Assembly (NCBI GenBank): GCA_001579985.1
Contig: LRSR01014029.1
Span: 1-64,000 of the forward strand
DNA from: Hypsibius dujardini
Lineage: Eukaryota; Tardigrada; Eutardigrada; Parachela; Hypsibiidae
Length of the DNA: 64,000 nucleotides
Reading direction: 5' to 3'
Shown here: positions 1 to 11,819 of the stretch, one piece after another
Layout: each line of letters begins with the position of its first letter
Position numbering within the stretch: position 1 is the stretch's first letter
Translations under genes and position numbers: made by a program
The notes under the pieces: generated by a model
What the model was told of the DNA's origin: nothing
Database searches by the model: none
Seen by the model: the letters and a program-made list of their open reading frames with translations, nothing else

Positions 1-295
1 ACCGAAAATCTTAGGTGTCACGATACACATCGGGAGATGCCATGCCAGTGTCTGGACAAAAAGTTGTGTCAGGAAGGCAGAGAAAACGAGACTTGGCGAG
101 CGATGACACAACAGCGATGATACAGTAACTCCATAACTCCAACTCCAGTAAGGTCTCTGGTACCCCTCGACCTGACAGTACTATCTCTATAAAATAACTC
201 CATAATTCCAATTCCATATCGATATTTCACATCTGTTTATAAGCTTTGTGTCAAAACTCGCCAGTAGTGACTGGCAACATTGAGATTGCGTTACG

Positions 296-430
296 TCCTG
301 TGTACTCATAATAACACAAAATTGGATCAAACGTTTGATCATAGTTTTACCAAAACTTACCAAGAATTTCACTCATTTATCTTACTGACCAGAAAGATCG
401 GAAAATGACTTTTCAAGCTCTGCCCATTGA
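296..430 (+). repeat. Direct repeat of the downstream gene's 5' end
   Basis: This stretch matches 1415-1566 closely. Shared pieces include the segment around CATAATAACACA, the phrase ACCAAGAATTTCAC, and the run through the ATGACT start and CAAGCTCTGCCCATT. The second copy forms the 5' flank and first codons of the receptor-like gene beginning at 1583 (or 1541). The two copies flank a repeat also found near 54 kb, so the arrangement is direct repeat, inserted repeat, direct repeat. The left copy lacks the rest of exon 1 and is not expected to make protein. Confidence 0.7.
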
Positions 431-1240
431 CAGACAAACAGACAGACAGACAGACAGAGAGGCAAACACACAGGCAAACAGACAATCAGGTAATCAGACT
501 GTCAGAATTGATGGGAAAGAGCTCCCAAAACAAGCTTCAGCTGACTTTGACATTATTCTTTAGGCTTAAACTCTCTGTCGAAATCGGTCGATACGAAGTT
601 CAGTACGTCATCATTCCGCATTTGAACTGCCCAATTACATTATGTACCCCCCCCCCCCCATTTTGAAAACTCCCTATTTTCGCAACTTGTGCGCACAGCG
701 ATCCTCATCACAAAGGGTCAAGGAAACCGATCGATGAAGACGTGCGCACCCCGGAAACATTCTTTCCGCAGTTCTGAACACAGCACGAGACTTCAATACC
801 TTCATATGCGCCCAATAGCCCTTCTCTCAGGCAAACTCGTATTTCTTCCGGGATCCGCTGCGGGTCCCCAGATTAATCAAGCACCCCCGTTGAAATGCAT
901 AATTCAAGGTTAAACGCAAGACCTCCCAGCGACACTAGCAGCAGCAGCTGATGTCAGCCCGTACCAAGATCACGTCAAGGCAAAAAAGGGAGATCTATAA
1001 ACATGAATATACGACCCAACACGGGAAGCAAGCAAGCAAGCCGTCAATTTCCTCGCCCTGTCTGTATCGTATATATGTTGCATCTCGCCGTCGCACGGTC
1101 CCGCTGGCTCCAGAGAATTACGTGTGCTGGAAAAGGGCACAACTGACGCTCTCCCTTTTTCTCTCTCTCTCACTCTCCGTCATCCTTGTTTATTTATTTA
1201 TATTAATTTTTAATTTATAATTATTTATTTGTTTAGTTGT
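430..1240 (+). repeat. Dispersed repeat, copy 1 (partner at 53.9-54.75 kb)
   Basis: Starts in a GACA-type microsatellite and ends in a pyrimidine tract of CTCT units. Most of the length is close to 53925-54750. Shared blocks include the segment around GCGATCC..CATCACAAAGGGTC (about 700), the GCAAGCAAGCAAGC run (about 1028) and GAGAATTACGTGTGCTGG (about 1115). A poly-C run lies near 648-659. Open frames inside are short and not conserved between copies, so I see no gene. It behaves like a dispersed non-coding repeat or a small segmental duplication. Confidence 0.7.
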
Positions 1241-1582
1241 TATTTAGAAGGTGACCAGTCCGTGCCCATGTCTCCCATGGATTAACTCTGACTGATTAAG
1301 ACGCAGACTCTACATCCACTCATTGAGACTTACTGCCGGCGTTCCAAGAGTTCTATTTGTTACTGCGTCTTGCAACTGGTGTAGCTTGTTCCCTTTTGTG
1401 GCAACTGGCAACTGTCCTGTGTCTTCATAATAACACATGATTGGATTTGGATTTTGGAAAGTTAAATCGTTTGGTCATAGTTTTATCAAAACTTACCAAG
1501 AATTTCACCCATTTATCATAATGATCAGAAAGATCAGAAAATGACTATTTTCAAGCTCTGCCCATTACAATTTTCTTGCCCG

Positions 1583-4500
1583 ATGAGGATTCTCTTCATT
1601 TTTATTGTGCTGCTATCCCAATATGCTAACGGTAACAGTGCCATCCAGGTTGATATTGCCTGCCCCGGGTACATTAATATCTCCATATCCAACAGTGCAT
1701 TGGGATATCACGGGCCTTCCTTCGAAGAGGCTATCGACGACACCAACATTCGCTACGCTGGTCGGTTTAATTTCACGCTGACCTTCCTTGTAGACGAAGT
1801 GAGAATTCGCGATGGATTCGATTTCACGGCTGAAAGTTTGGACCTCATCACGTCGTGGTATTATCGCAGCAGTGAAAGGTCAAACCCCCCAGTGCGGGCC
1901 ATTATATCTCCAGGCTAGTATTTACTATCCGGACACTCAATCACGTATCAATGTTTAGTATCACCCAGCTTCATTTTCCGTTTCGATTTACAATACTGTA
2001 CTGTATTTCCTCGACAGATAGTGACAGTGAACGGGTCACTAGACGTAATGGTTGCCCGCTGTACACGAGAAAGCTATGTGTACGACTGTATGGCATGCGA
2101 GATACAGGCAGGGAACACTCTAACGAGCAGGGGGACCAATTTAACTTCACAAAGCTAACGTGCGCTGTCGCTTTATATCGAGAAAACACAGTACGCGCAA
2201 GGTATTCATTTCGGCGTTGATACAGGGGCGGCCTGAGGCCTTGAGGGGCGTTAGGGGGGCGAACGGAGTGCGTCTCGGCCTAAAGTCGGCTATACACAAA
2301 GCTTGCAGCCAGGAATACTGAGTTTTTTTGGTCTAACAAAGTAGCATAGGAAGCCTCAAGAGAGCTCTCCATTAAACGTATCAATTGAATAAAATCTGAT
2401 AGATAAAACTGAAAACTGTTCACATTCAGGGGGGTCTCGTACTGCTGGGAGTGCGTATGAGTGTAGTAGCAGCCAGGGATATCGTTTAGTGTCTCTTAAG
2501 GTGAGAATTAGGGCACCGGGTGGGCAAAGGGGCAAATGCATTCTTTTCAAAACTGAACCAAAAATTCCGTCTGTGATCCCACGTCATTTTGAAACGTGTA
2601 GGGGTCTGATGTGTGTACCGTAGTGATAAAGTGATTGTGAACTGTATACTGTTGCGGTCGCTACAAAAAAATTCCAAAAGCGTCAGTTTTTGAATCAAAT
2701 TTGAGCTTTGTTCGGGTTGAGTATAATCTTCCTGCTAATGACTGCCAATGGGAGGTTCAAAACCTTTAAGAATTAATCCCAATTTGATGACACAACTAGT
2801 GTTTTGAAAATGTTTTGAAATCGCAAGGCGCCGCTGTACATCAGACCCCCACTCCCAAGTTTCAAAATAAACAAGGACAGTTGGCCGAATGTTGGGTTCG
2901 TAGTTTAAAAAAATGTGTTTTGCCCCTTTTGCCCAACCCCTAATCCTACTATGAGGGTCCTGTTTCCGATGTGTAAGAACGATAAACGATTGCTTGATAG
3001 TAGCCACCCGGTAGTTATTTCTATTAATTAGGGAAATCACATTCCGCGAGGTTCCCTGTCCTGCTGAATGATTAATGCTTTAGTCAAAGCGACAAACTAG
3101 CACTGAGTGTGCCCAGGAGGTTTAGGATTGTCTGTTGCAGCTTCAGTTGACGGTTCCAATGTCCAGCAGATGATGGCGAACTGGAACATAATGACCATTT
3201 TAACGTATGTTAAAACTGATAAATAGACCAATGTCCCTATTTCACATGTTTCAATTTTCCGCTATATAGCGACGCCAGCTCGAAATCAAATTACAAGCTT
3301 CCAGCTCCGATGATCATTGGCCTCGCAACCGTCACCCTGGGCCCTCTGGCCATGACCTTTGTCAACGCCGTGGGCACGTTCAACTGGACCTCCGTGTTCC
3401 TTGTCGTCGACTACGGCGCCTCCCTGGGCATGTTTGCCTACCTGGGAATGGAAATTAGCAAAATTGTCTCGGACGGAAACGCGAAAGCCGGAAGGAACGT
3501 AATGACACTGTACGAACGACGTGTGAATACTACACTCTCTACGGTCTTTCTGGCACAAATGGACATTATTTTAGGAGAGTTTCGCAACACCAGCCGAGGT
3601 ATTACTCAACCGTGCGTAAACCACTTCCGAGTGGAGAAACATGAGTACAATAATTAGCCGGTTGTTTTTATGTCGCAGTGATGATATTTCTTGCAAGGGC
3701 CGACTTCGTGCGTCAATTACTGGTATTTACGAGAAGGGTCAATACATATGATCCGAGAAACAAAACCATTGGGCACTTGTCAAGGGGAGGAGCTGAAAAG
3801 CCTTGGGGCGGCCTAGGCTACAAGTCCCCTTCCCTTCTCCTTCCGCCTTTTTGGCTATATTTGGTTTTACAAGTGCTAACCAATGTCCCTTTGCGTGATA
3901 ATAACAAACATGACAATTTTGGAACGCCCATCCCTTCTTCAATCTCTTAATATAAAACCCCAACGTTTGGACATCGGTAAAGTAAAATACTGTGACAAAC
4001 TCAAGGGATGAAGAAAGAAGGGGGCGTTTTGTTTTTTTTGCTTAAAACTCGTGCAAGCAGTGTTCAATATTTAATGTTTCAAGTTTTTGATGAGAAGGAA
4101 ACTTAAAAGATTCTAAAAAAAATCAATTTTCAGTTTATCAACTTAGGGAACAACAATCAACATCGAAAGAAAAACGAAATTGGGAAGAAACAAAAAAAGG
4201 GAAGGGGAGGGGGCTTGTAGCATAAGCCCATGGGAGACTCCTTTTGAACCGTGGACCCCTAAAGAAAGTGGGACATCCTTTGAAGTGCGATCATTGACAT
4301 TGATATTTATAACGACTTATTTAGGATCCTTACAAATTGATACCATGACCTCCGTGGTAGGGCCAGGAGTCGGGAAAGGTAACACGTTTTTTTTCAAAAT
4401 TTAACCCAGAATTCGGCCTGATCACTCTGGTACAAAACATTTAAACGATTTGAGTTGTTTGTTAAAATTGAACATTGTTGGAGTCCAATGTAAGTTTCCT

Positions 4501-7500
4501 ATCGATTAATGCAATTGTGAGGTTCACAGAATGACAGAACGGTCCAAATTTGATGGAAACACTGACGTTTTGAAAACGTTTGAAATTGGCGCATGGAAAT
4601 CAGACCCCAACACCCCTACAAGTTTCAAAATTATCAGGTTCTAAACTGAAGTTTGAGTTCAATTTTGAAATGCAATGTATTTTACTCCTTTGCTCACTCC
4701 CTGGCGCAACCACGAGGGTCCTTGGTAGTTCCAACTTGCTTATAAGGACCTCAAACGAGCCTCTGATATTCCCGTGTACTGTACCTGCAGTTGACGGCGC
4801 GCTCTTTGAATATGACCGACGGGGAGTTTGTCTACCTGTCTTATGAAATTAAGCTCGGCACCGATTTGCGATCGCAGTTCGTAGATCGTTCAGTAAGTGC
4901 ATGTTCCCTGCGCTTTCAACCAAGCTTGAGGAATTGATCTTTAACAAGGAGGTTTATCTCACCAAGGATGTCTTCGAACCGCTGCTGTTGTTACATGCGC
5001 GAGACGAAGAGAGGCAACGACTACAGTCTCCTCAAGTGACAGCACTGGCAGCAAAGGTGCGTCGGCGGTCCCTGGAGGAGTTCAATCTAAACATCCCAGC
5101 CAGTAGACAGGTATTGTAATTGGGTAATCCGTGCACCGCATTCGTAAAGTATCAGATAATTTGTTGTAAAACAATTGCTAGTAGTTGAATAAAGCATGAG
5201 ATGGAACAATCAAAATATCAAACATCAAACAATCGATACAAATTAAAGCAACCGTATAATTGGTTTTTAATTTCCAATTTAGAACTATTGATTTTGGTAA
5301 AACATTACAAATTTCTGAAGTTTCTGAAAAAAATAGTTCATTTCGTGCAAAACTGAAATTTAATGGGGAAAATTATACTTATAACAAACGCTTGGCAGAG
5401 AAAAGACGCCGTAAAATAAAGATTTTTGTCAAATTCTATGTTTATAGGATCAACTTTTGTAGGATCATCAAATCAAATCAAAAAAGAAATCAAATTCAAG
5501 TCATACGGAGTTTTCATTCTTTAATCGCATCCTTTGTTGAATGACCTTTTACATCTTGTTACAGCCGCTTCCTGGAATCGCTACAGCTTATCGCAGCATT
5601 GAGATATTCGCCCAGGCAAGTGGCACAACTGAAAACTGGTCCCTCAAGCATTTCACTCAACGTAATGTGTGCATTCGTTCAATCGTTGGCATTCTCATCC
5701 ATGCATCAGGTTCTGAATGAATCCCAGTATCAGCACGGTGTTGCTTCGCTGTACGACGGCTACCATCTATCGCGATTGTTTCTGAACCGATCATTTCCCA
5801 GTGATCTATACAGCCTCTTCGTCGACAGTTCCGGGACAAGTCGTATTGAGTTTGTGCTCTCCCATTTCCCCGCCGATACGGAATATGTTCGCGAGGTAAG
5901 CAAAGTGTACGGTCACGTGGTTGATTCACCGTTTGTAATCACAGCATTGTATGTGTATTATAATGATAAGTTTAGGCCTTTATGGTGCAAAAAAAAGACG
6001 ACAATTTCGCTTTTCATGTGGTGCACAATATTTCGGGTTCCTGGCCAGGCGGTCGGTGGCCGCCACCTAACGAGCCGTACTGTGGATACCGGAATGAGAA
6101 AGCGCGTTGCTTCTCAGGTAAGGACTACATCCCTTAAGCGCTCACATAAGGTTTCAGATGTTTATCGAGCAGGACTGCCATTGGCGTCGGTTAAGGTTCA
6201 TTAGCTGCAGTCTGCATGGCACCGCTATTTGACAAAATGACCTCGGATTCACAGACAAAGTCCCTGAGCAAAGTCATTAGTGCTCAAGAGGTCCCATTTC
6301 CGGTCCGCTCGCCACTTTTGCCTCTCTTTAGTGCTGTCATGACCCATGTCCCGCAATACACTTTACGCCTCTCGATGTACAGATTCCAACCGGAACTGCC
6401 CACCTCCAATTGAAGACATCTCACACGCCCGAAGTACACTCATAAATGGCGACAAACAAATATTCCCTGACCCATTAAGATGTCTAATATTGGCACTGGT
6501 CATTAGATCATGTCGTTAGAATTTTCACTAATGGTACTCAAAGCTCGCTCATATTCCAGCGTTTATTTCGCTTTGTGAAACTCACTAATTTCCTGGGATT
6601 CAGCAATTTTAATCCCATCCCTGCAGGTATATCATATAGAATTGGATTGGGACGTCCCATCCTATATCCCAGGTATCCAACTTGGGATGGAATTTGGGAA
6701 AATGGGCCCATGGGATCCCATGGGATAGGTTTGGGAAGTTATTTTACTTGGAGTCAGGGGATGACCTCTGCCTCAATCCCGCCCCTAATCCCGGTTCTAG
6801 ACCCCTAAGCAATAGTATCCCAAATCATCCTCTTGGGCTCAGCATTTCATGCGATTCCATGAGATCGCAATCCCAAACGCGGTCTGGGCCTGTGATTAAC
6901 CACCCTACCGGGGTTTGCACGTCCTTACAACGGTATTACGAGGACACGCCCCCTAGCATGCTTGAGGATGTGACTCCGTCGCTGATCCCAACTCACATGG
7001 ACCACTCCGAAGACAGATGCACACAATTAGTCAGCAGGTAATCAAGAAAAGGAGCTCCTTGGCTGCTTTTCTCGGTTATCTTCAAAACTAGGGAGATTAG
7101 CGAGTTTAAAACAACAAAAGAAACGCTGCAAAATAAGCGAGCTTTGACTACCTCTACCGTATAAAGGGGACAGTTTGACCGTCGCATCGAGTCTATTGTT
7201 CACTGTATTTTACATTGATTTCAATATGGTCTCATCCTGGCTCCGTTCCCCCGTTCTGTACCTTGTATAGAATATGGTAAAGAATTGGTTCCTGTCATCA
7301 ATATCCAGTTAATGCAAAATGTGCTCACAAACCCCCCCCCCCCTAGTGATAGATTACCAATACACCCCTGAATGACGTGTTTGTAACGCATAAATTCCGC
7401 ACATTATTTCGACATTAACGTACGTGCCGCTTCAGACAACGTCTTTCCAAGGATAGTCGCTGGTGCGGCCATCGGGACCCTTGCTGCGCTGTTGAGCCTC

Positions 7501-7773
7501 TTCTTTGCAACACGACAGTGCGTATGTCTGTCGTGTTTGAGATTGCGCGTCTGGAACAACTTCTTCCCCAATGTTTACAGGGTGATACGTGTGCAACATA
7601 TTCGTTCCCTCATGTGGTGGAATCTCGAGCCAAGCCTGCTGGTGGGGAAGCAGCAACCAATACAGCGACGTGCCCCGTCCTTCTTATTCCGAAGTTTGTG
7701 TGTGGGCTCCCGTGTCGGCATCAACCGTTCGGGCAGCGATTTTGAAAGGATGGTACAGCGAAATTGGTATTGA
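1583..7773 (+). CDS. ANF-receptor-type ectodomain protein (receptor guanylate cyclase-like, apparently lacking the enzyme part)
   Basis: Proposed exons: 1583-1913, about 3309-3598, 4791-4892, 4925-5110, 5565-5615, 5710-5895, 5976-6117, 7436-7521 or running on to 7773. The first exon gives a signal peptide (MRILFIFIVLLSQ) followed by an ANF_receptor N-terminus with a GYHGPSFEEAI motif and ending AIISP. Later exons carry FNWTSVFLVVD, LNMTDGEFVYL, ASLYDGYHLSRLFLN and WPGGRWPPPNEPYCGY, all typical of natriuretic-peptide-receptor/receptor-guanylate-cyclase ectodomains. Exon 7436 encodes one membrane span (VAGAAIGTLAALLSLFF). Splice phases agree from 4791 to 7521. The first two junctions are uncertain: a GC-type donor is possible at 1914, and the 3598/4791 phase does not fit. 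One junction implies a 32-nt intron. No kinase-homology or cyclase domain follows, so this is either a receptor without an enzyme or a decayed 3' end. The start at 1583 is preferred over 1541 because it begins directly at the signal peptide. Confidence 0.68.
2500..2955. mobile_element. Inverted-repeat element (MITE-like), copy 1
   Basis: About 120 bases at 2505-2630 reappear inverted at 2835-2950. GGGCAAAGGGGCAAA on the left matches TTTTGCCCCTTTTGCCC on the right, and AGGGGTCTGATGT pairs with ACATCAGACCCCC. The middle part resembles the middle of the copy at 4340-4750. Both copies sit in introns of the receptor-like gene. No open frame of note is present, so it is a non-autonomous DNA-transposon-like repeat whose family I cannot name. 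Confidence 0.6.
3770..4265. mobile_element. Inverted-repeat element with purine/pyrimidine arms
   Basis: The left arm (about 3785-3850, GGCTACAAGTCCCCTTCCC) pairs in inverted orientation with the right arm (about 4195-4255, GGGAAGGGGAGGGGGCTTG). Internal sequence near 3850-3960 (AGTGCTAACCA..GTCCCT, CATGACAATTTTGG) is shared with 17590-17700, so a second, diverged copy lies upstream of the GH144 gene. There is no coding capacity. It lies inside an intron of the receptor-like gene. Confidence 0.5.
4340..4755. mobile_element. Inverted-repeat element (MITE-like), copy 2
   Basis: A diverged copy of the element at 2500-2955. The left part (GTCGGGAAAGGTAACACG, then TTCAAAATTTAACCC) matches the left arm of copy 1. 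The middle (GATGGAAACACTGACGTTTTGAAAA) matches the copy-1 middle, and CAGACCCCAACACCCCTACAA plus the GAGGGTCCTTG end match its right arm. It lies in the intron just before the exon at 4791. Non-coding. Confidence 0.5.
6575..6905. repeat. Low-complexity TGGGAT/ATCCCA-rich block
   Basis: This intron segment is dominated by short TGGGAT/ATCCCA words in both orientations, for example CCCATGGGATCCCATGGGAT near 6706. A block of similar flavour lies at 26735-26965 in an intron of the first adhesion GPCR. The two may belong to one inverted-repeat family. I cannot align them base by base here, so relatedness is only suggested. Confidence 0.35.
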
Positions 7774-8436
7774 AGCTCCGACGTTCCGGAGTACCGTACA
7801 TGTACCAGATCACCCTGAAATTAGTGGCGCGCGTAATTTATAAAAGCACTGGCATGAGATACCAAAATTCTGCTACAGTAAATGTTCAAAGTAGTCACCA
7901 CTGGCCGCAATGCACTACTACTACACTGCATTACTACTGCATAATGCAATGCAATGCATTATATTTACTGCTTTACTATTTTTTAGTCCTTTTTGTCAGT
8001 CGCAGAAGAAGAGGGTGTACATATTATAATACCCCACTTTTTAAATTTTCAATCGAAATATTCAGCTACTCTTCTGCATCTACCAATACCAGCAAAATCG
8101 AGTGGATTAAAACCACAGTATAGCGCTCTCGGGTATAATTATAATCAGCGAGCTTAATAGCTCAATTAATGAAGGCCAGGGGCTGAAACTCAAGATCTGT
8201 CAATATCGTACTTAAAATTAAGATCATACTCCATCCAGTGAAATGCGCGACAAAATAGCTGGCGGGCAATCTAATAAACCGAGGAACGACCGACAGAATA
8301 ATACATCACGATTCAAGTAGATACATTGTATCGCATTTATTGCCTTACGATGAGAAAATAAGTTACAAACTTCTTTCCGTCGTCTATGTTTGTCTCTCCA
8401 TTCTATCTTCTTTTTTAGCGGTCTGCTGCCTCTCTG
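7774..8436. other. No gene seen
   Basis: This stretch lies downstream of the last readable frame of the receptor-like gene. It has short open frames only, a TACTACA/GCAATGCA low-complexity patch around 7910-7960, and no sign of kinase or nucleotide-cyclase motifs in any frame. Confidence 0.5.
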
Positions 8437-9130
8437 ACAGTAGCGACAATGCGGCAATCAATAATATGTGTAAAAAAAGACAATCAACAAAGGGTATAAA
8501 AAAGGCATCAGCGAACAACAGAAAAGATTGAGCCGTGCAAGTCAAAACCAAAGCCTGTGATTGGTTTATTCGAATTTTTTTAGAGTAGACAGCCCGGCTT
8601 TTGGTTGGTTTAATTGCTTAACGTCGCATTGCACCGGAAATAATTCTCCGCTCGAAGCAGCGACACTTTCTCAAATAGAAAATAACCCCACCAAAGAAGA
8701 CATTAGCAATCAGTAAAAAAAAATAATAAGGGAAATAGGACGGGCGAAAACGGGAAAACGAAAACCGGTACTAGTAAGCACTGTATATTTAGGCAAAAAA
8801 AGAAGTTATGCTGCTATGAAGTAAGGCTGCCTTATCGTTCAGTCAAATGCAATTAGCGAATTTTCGAAATTCACTGATCGCATTTTCTTGACAGCTCCGG
8901 GTGATCACTTGTTCGAACTCGTTCATTAAAACTTTTTTGATATATTCTGTTGACTGTTGCCGGCGAGAACGCAAAGCTAATCCAACAAGCAAGCAAAAGA
9001 AGCTTGGTCCCGTTCTTTTGGTCAAAGCCGCAAGTGAACGGGAGAGTCGTCTTATCAAGTGCTTCCAAAATGTATATCGAACAAATAATTGGTTGGGCGG
9101 CAAATGTTTCTTTGAGAAGTCGATGATTCC
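8437..9130. mobile_element. Foldback element, diverged copy (partner at 39903-40541)
   Basis: Pieces match the element at 39.9-40.5 kb in order: GACAGTAGCGAC near the start, TTGAGCCGTGC (8528), CCTGTGATTGGTTTATTCG (8551), ACAGCCCGGCT (8589), then GAATTTTCGAAATTCACTGATCGC (about 8859) and CTTGACAGCTC. About 230 bases between 8600 and 8830 are absent from the other copy, so this one has been interrupted or rearranged. No transposase frame is visible. Confidence 0.5.
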
Positions 9131-9354
9131 GCGAAGAAGCTAAGGCGCATAGTTTAGTAGATTATTTTTATGTAGCAATAAGATGTACTAATTATAAGCA
9201 ATTTTTCTGAAATGTAGTCCAGAAATATGTATTTATGAAGAGAATGGTCAGATTCTAGCCGAACTTGGCGGGCTCAAAATTGGCACCTTTACAAAACAAA
9301 CCCTGAGTAGAACAATTTTCATCGAGTTTTTTAAAACTAAAATTTTTATGAAAG

Positions 9355-9425
9355 TTTGTCTGTCTCTTTGTTTGTCCGTCTGTTTGTCCATCTGTCTGTC
9401 GGTCTGTCGGTCTGTCGGTCCGTTA
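9355..9425 (+). repeat. TGTC/TCTG microsatellite
   Basis: Imperfect tandem TCTG/TGTC tetramers. Reading frames through it give artificial SVCLSV-type strings and are not genes. From 9426 to 10100 I see no gene. Confidence 0.85.
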
Positions 9426-10100
9426 AAGTACTCCAGATACACCCACTTCACTTGGAAACCTGCAATATTCGGCGGCACTTACTGTTTCTTGAAGTCCGGG
9501 CTTGTGTCTAAGGCGGATGTCTTTAAAATAGGTGGACGACCCGAGGTGAGATGCGGCATCCCTGATGCAGTACGAGGTACATGTAGAGAAAACAGTGACA
9601 GACTATCTGCCGAGATGACCGGCTCCTTGCCCCTTTTCTCGTCATCCAAAGTGATCTTTGGAAGGGTACAAAATTTGTTAGGCTTTTCACATATCGAAGC
9701 TTCCCTCCCCCTGAGCCGACCTCAATCCGCCACTAAGTAAAAAGTTTTGTACATATTCTGTACCTTTGTTGCAAGTCCTTTCGGTCGCTGGGGGAGGGAG
9801 AGGAGAGGCTCGGTCGGCCCAGCGTTCAATGAACCATTGGAAGAAAGGACGTTCGACGTCGCATTTTTGGTAATTTTTAATAGCTGATAACACTTCAATC
9901 TATTTGAGTACTAACAGTTTTAGGATGAAAAGTCCGTGAAATCTTCATGTTTGAATTGGCTGATTCGCAGAGCTCTCAAATTTGCCTCCAAAATTTCGTA
10001 CAATCTCTGGCTGCGTCTTGATATCATGGCAAGACCATTTCAGATGTTTCGGCCATTCAAAGACCACGAACATTTGGTTAGTTGCTGATGCAACTTGGAC

Positions 10101-10935
10101 TAGGGATGGCATCAAATGACAAAACGACCGATTTGATTTGATTTGATTTGATTTGATTTTGATTTGATTTGAATTTGAAATCATTTGATTTTGATTTGAT
10201 TTTGATTTGAATTTGAAATCATTTGATTTTGATTTGATTTTGATTTGACGGTACTTTGAAAATTTCGTTGACTTCATACTAGTACTTTCTGTCATGTTTT
10301 TGCAATAATTTTAGCGCGATTAGTATATATTCGAGGAGAACAATTATTCAAACCAGGGTTCAGTTTTACGTATAACAATTATTAGTTTGAATTTAGGTGG
10401 GAAATTTACCTTTTTTATTATTTATTTTCTAAGTAAGGACTACGAAAAACCTGCACTACACAAGTGCAAATGTTTTTTTTAATGATGCAATCTTATCATC
10501 ATTTATACTTCATAAGTATTAAGTTATGTTAATGAATGCGTGGCAGAATTCCCGGCTACATTTTAGGGAATGTAAGAAATGGAAAAGATTGCGTCATCAG
10601 GCTCATGGGGTTGCGGGGACGGAATGACTCCGAATAGCTCGAGAATTTTTATGAACATTCTGAATGAGGAACTTTTAAAACGTAAACTTTAGAACATGAA
10701 CTGTTATGGACATTCTTAATTAAGAAGTTTGGAAAATTACCAAAAATTCTGCAAAAAGATCGAGGTTGAGCCGTTTTTGAGCCAAAAATTGGTCGAAAAA
10801 TGCTGAAAATCAAATCGAAATCAAATCAATTTCAAAATCAAATCAAATGAATTTCAAATCAAAACGAACCTCAATTCGATTCGATTTGATTTGATTTGAT
10901 TTGAATTTGACATTTAACATTTGATGCCATCCCTA
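10101..10935. mobile_element. hAT-type non-autonomous element with internal GATTT arrays
   Basis: An 18-base inverted repeat, TAGGGATGGCATCAAATG, bounds 835 bases. Flanks carry an 8-base duplication with one mismatch (ACTTGGAC at 10093-10100, GCTTGGAC at 10936-10943). The 8-bp target duplication and the TAGGG terminus fit the hAT superfamily. Just inside each end are arrays of a GATTT-type pentamer (about 10130-10250 and 10810-10915) in opposite orientation. There is no transposase frame, so it would depend on an autonomous relative. The nearly intact ends and target duplication suggest a fairly recent insertion. Confidence 0.8.
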
Positions 10936-10943
10936 GCTTGGAC

Positions 10944-11819
10944 AACCATGACACTGTCAGACAGGGGATCACCGAATTAACTACCAGGTACCAAATACTT
11001 CAGCAATAACTTTGTATATTCAGAGGAGGGACGCACACACGATCAAGACTATGCTGTCGAAAATAGACTGTCTCGAATTGCGAACTCTGTTGGAAACTCT
11101 GTGCGATTTACCCACAATGCGACGTGACAGTCTGAAACGCGATTGACGTTGGTGCGATGGGTTGTTATTTGAAGCACAAGAAAACGGATAACGGCCGAGC
11201 ACACAAACAGGCATCTCAACATACCGGTGGTGATGCCAAAACAATTTTATATTATAACAAAAATAATTTACAAGGGAATGTTGCTGGAAACTTTATGACG
11301 GGTTAGCATCATACATAAAATTTCACTTGCTAAAATCATTGAGTTCTTACGATGAGCGACAACCCCGGGGAATGGTCATTAGTCTCTTCTAATTCATTAG
11401 CGCATCAAAAGTTGCAAATGGTTTGTGCCAGGTCACTGCTAATATCGATTGCAGTAATAACGATAATCATTACCTCACCGCGTTTTCTTCTGTCTGTTTG
11501 TCCGTCTCTCTGTCTGTCTTTTTGCCTTATATACCGTTTTGTTTGTTGGTCGGAATTATCTCATGTTACCTTCGATCACACCGCTCAAAACAGGCTTTTG
11601 AAAGCTCAGAAGACCTACTTCGCAGTTTACGTGACGAACTGTTTTCTGAGCTCATTTACCAAAAGTTACTTGAACGCAGTAGAGAAGTCCTTTGCACAGC
11701 GCCGTAAGATAGTCAGATAGTCAAGCGTGTTCAATCAACACAGCAGGCCGAGCTAAAAACTTTGTTCTGTTCTGATGAAGTAGTGGAATTTTCAAAATCC
11801 AAGGCTTCAACTTTTACAT
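10944..11819. other. No gene seen
   Basis: Intergenic stretch between the hAT-type element and the 3' end of the GH3 gene. It holds short open frames without recognisable domains and a small TCTG-rich patch around 11490-11520. Confidence 0.45.

Noticed and set aside
8843-9143. Overlapping open frames of 65-86 codons
   Set aside because: They lie within a foldback-type repeat and are not conserved in the related copy at 40 kb.
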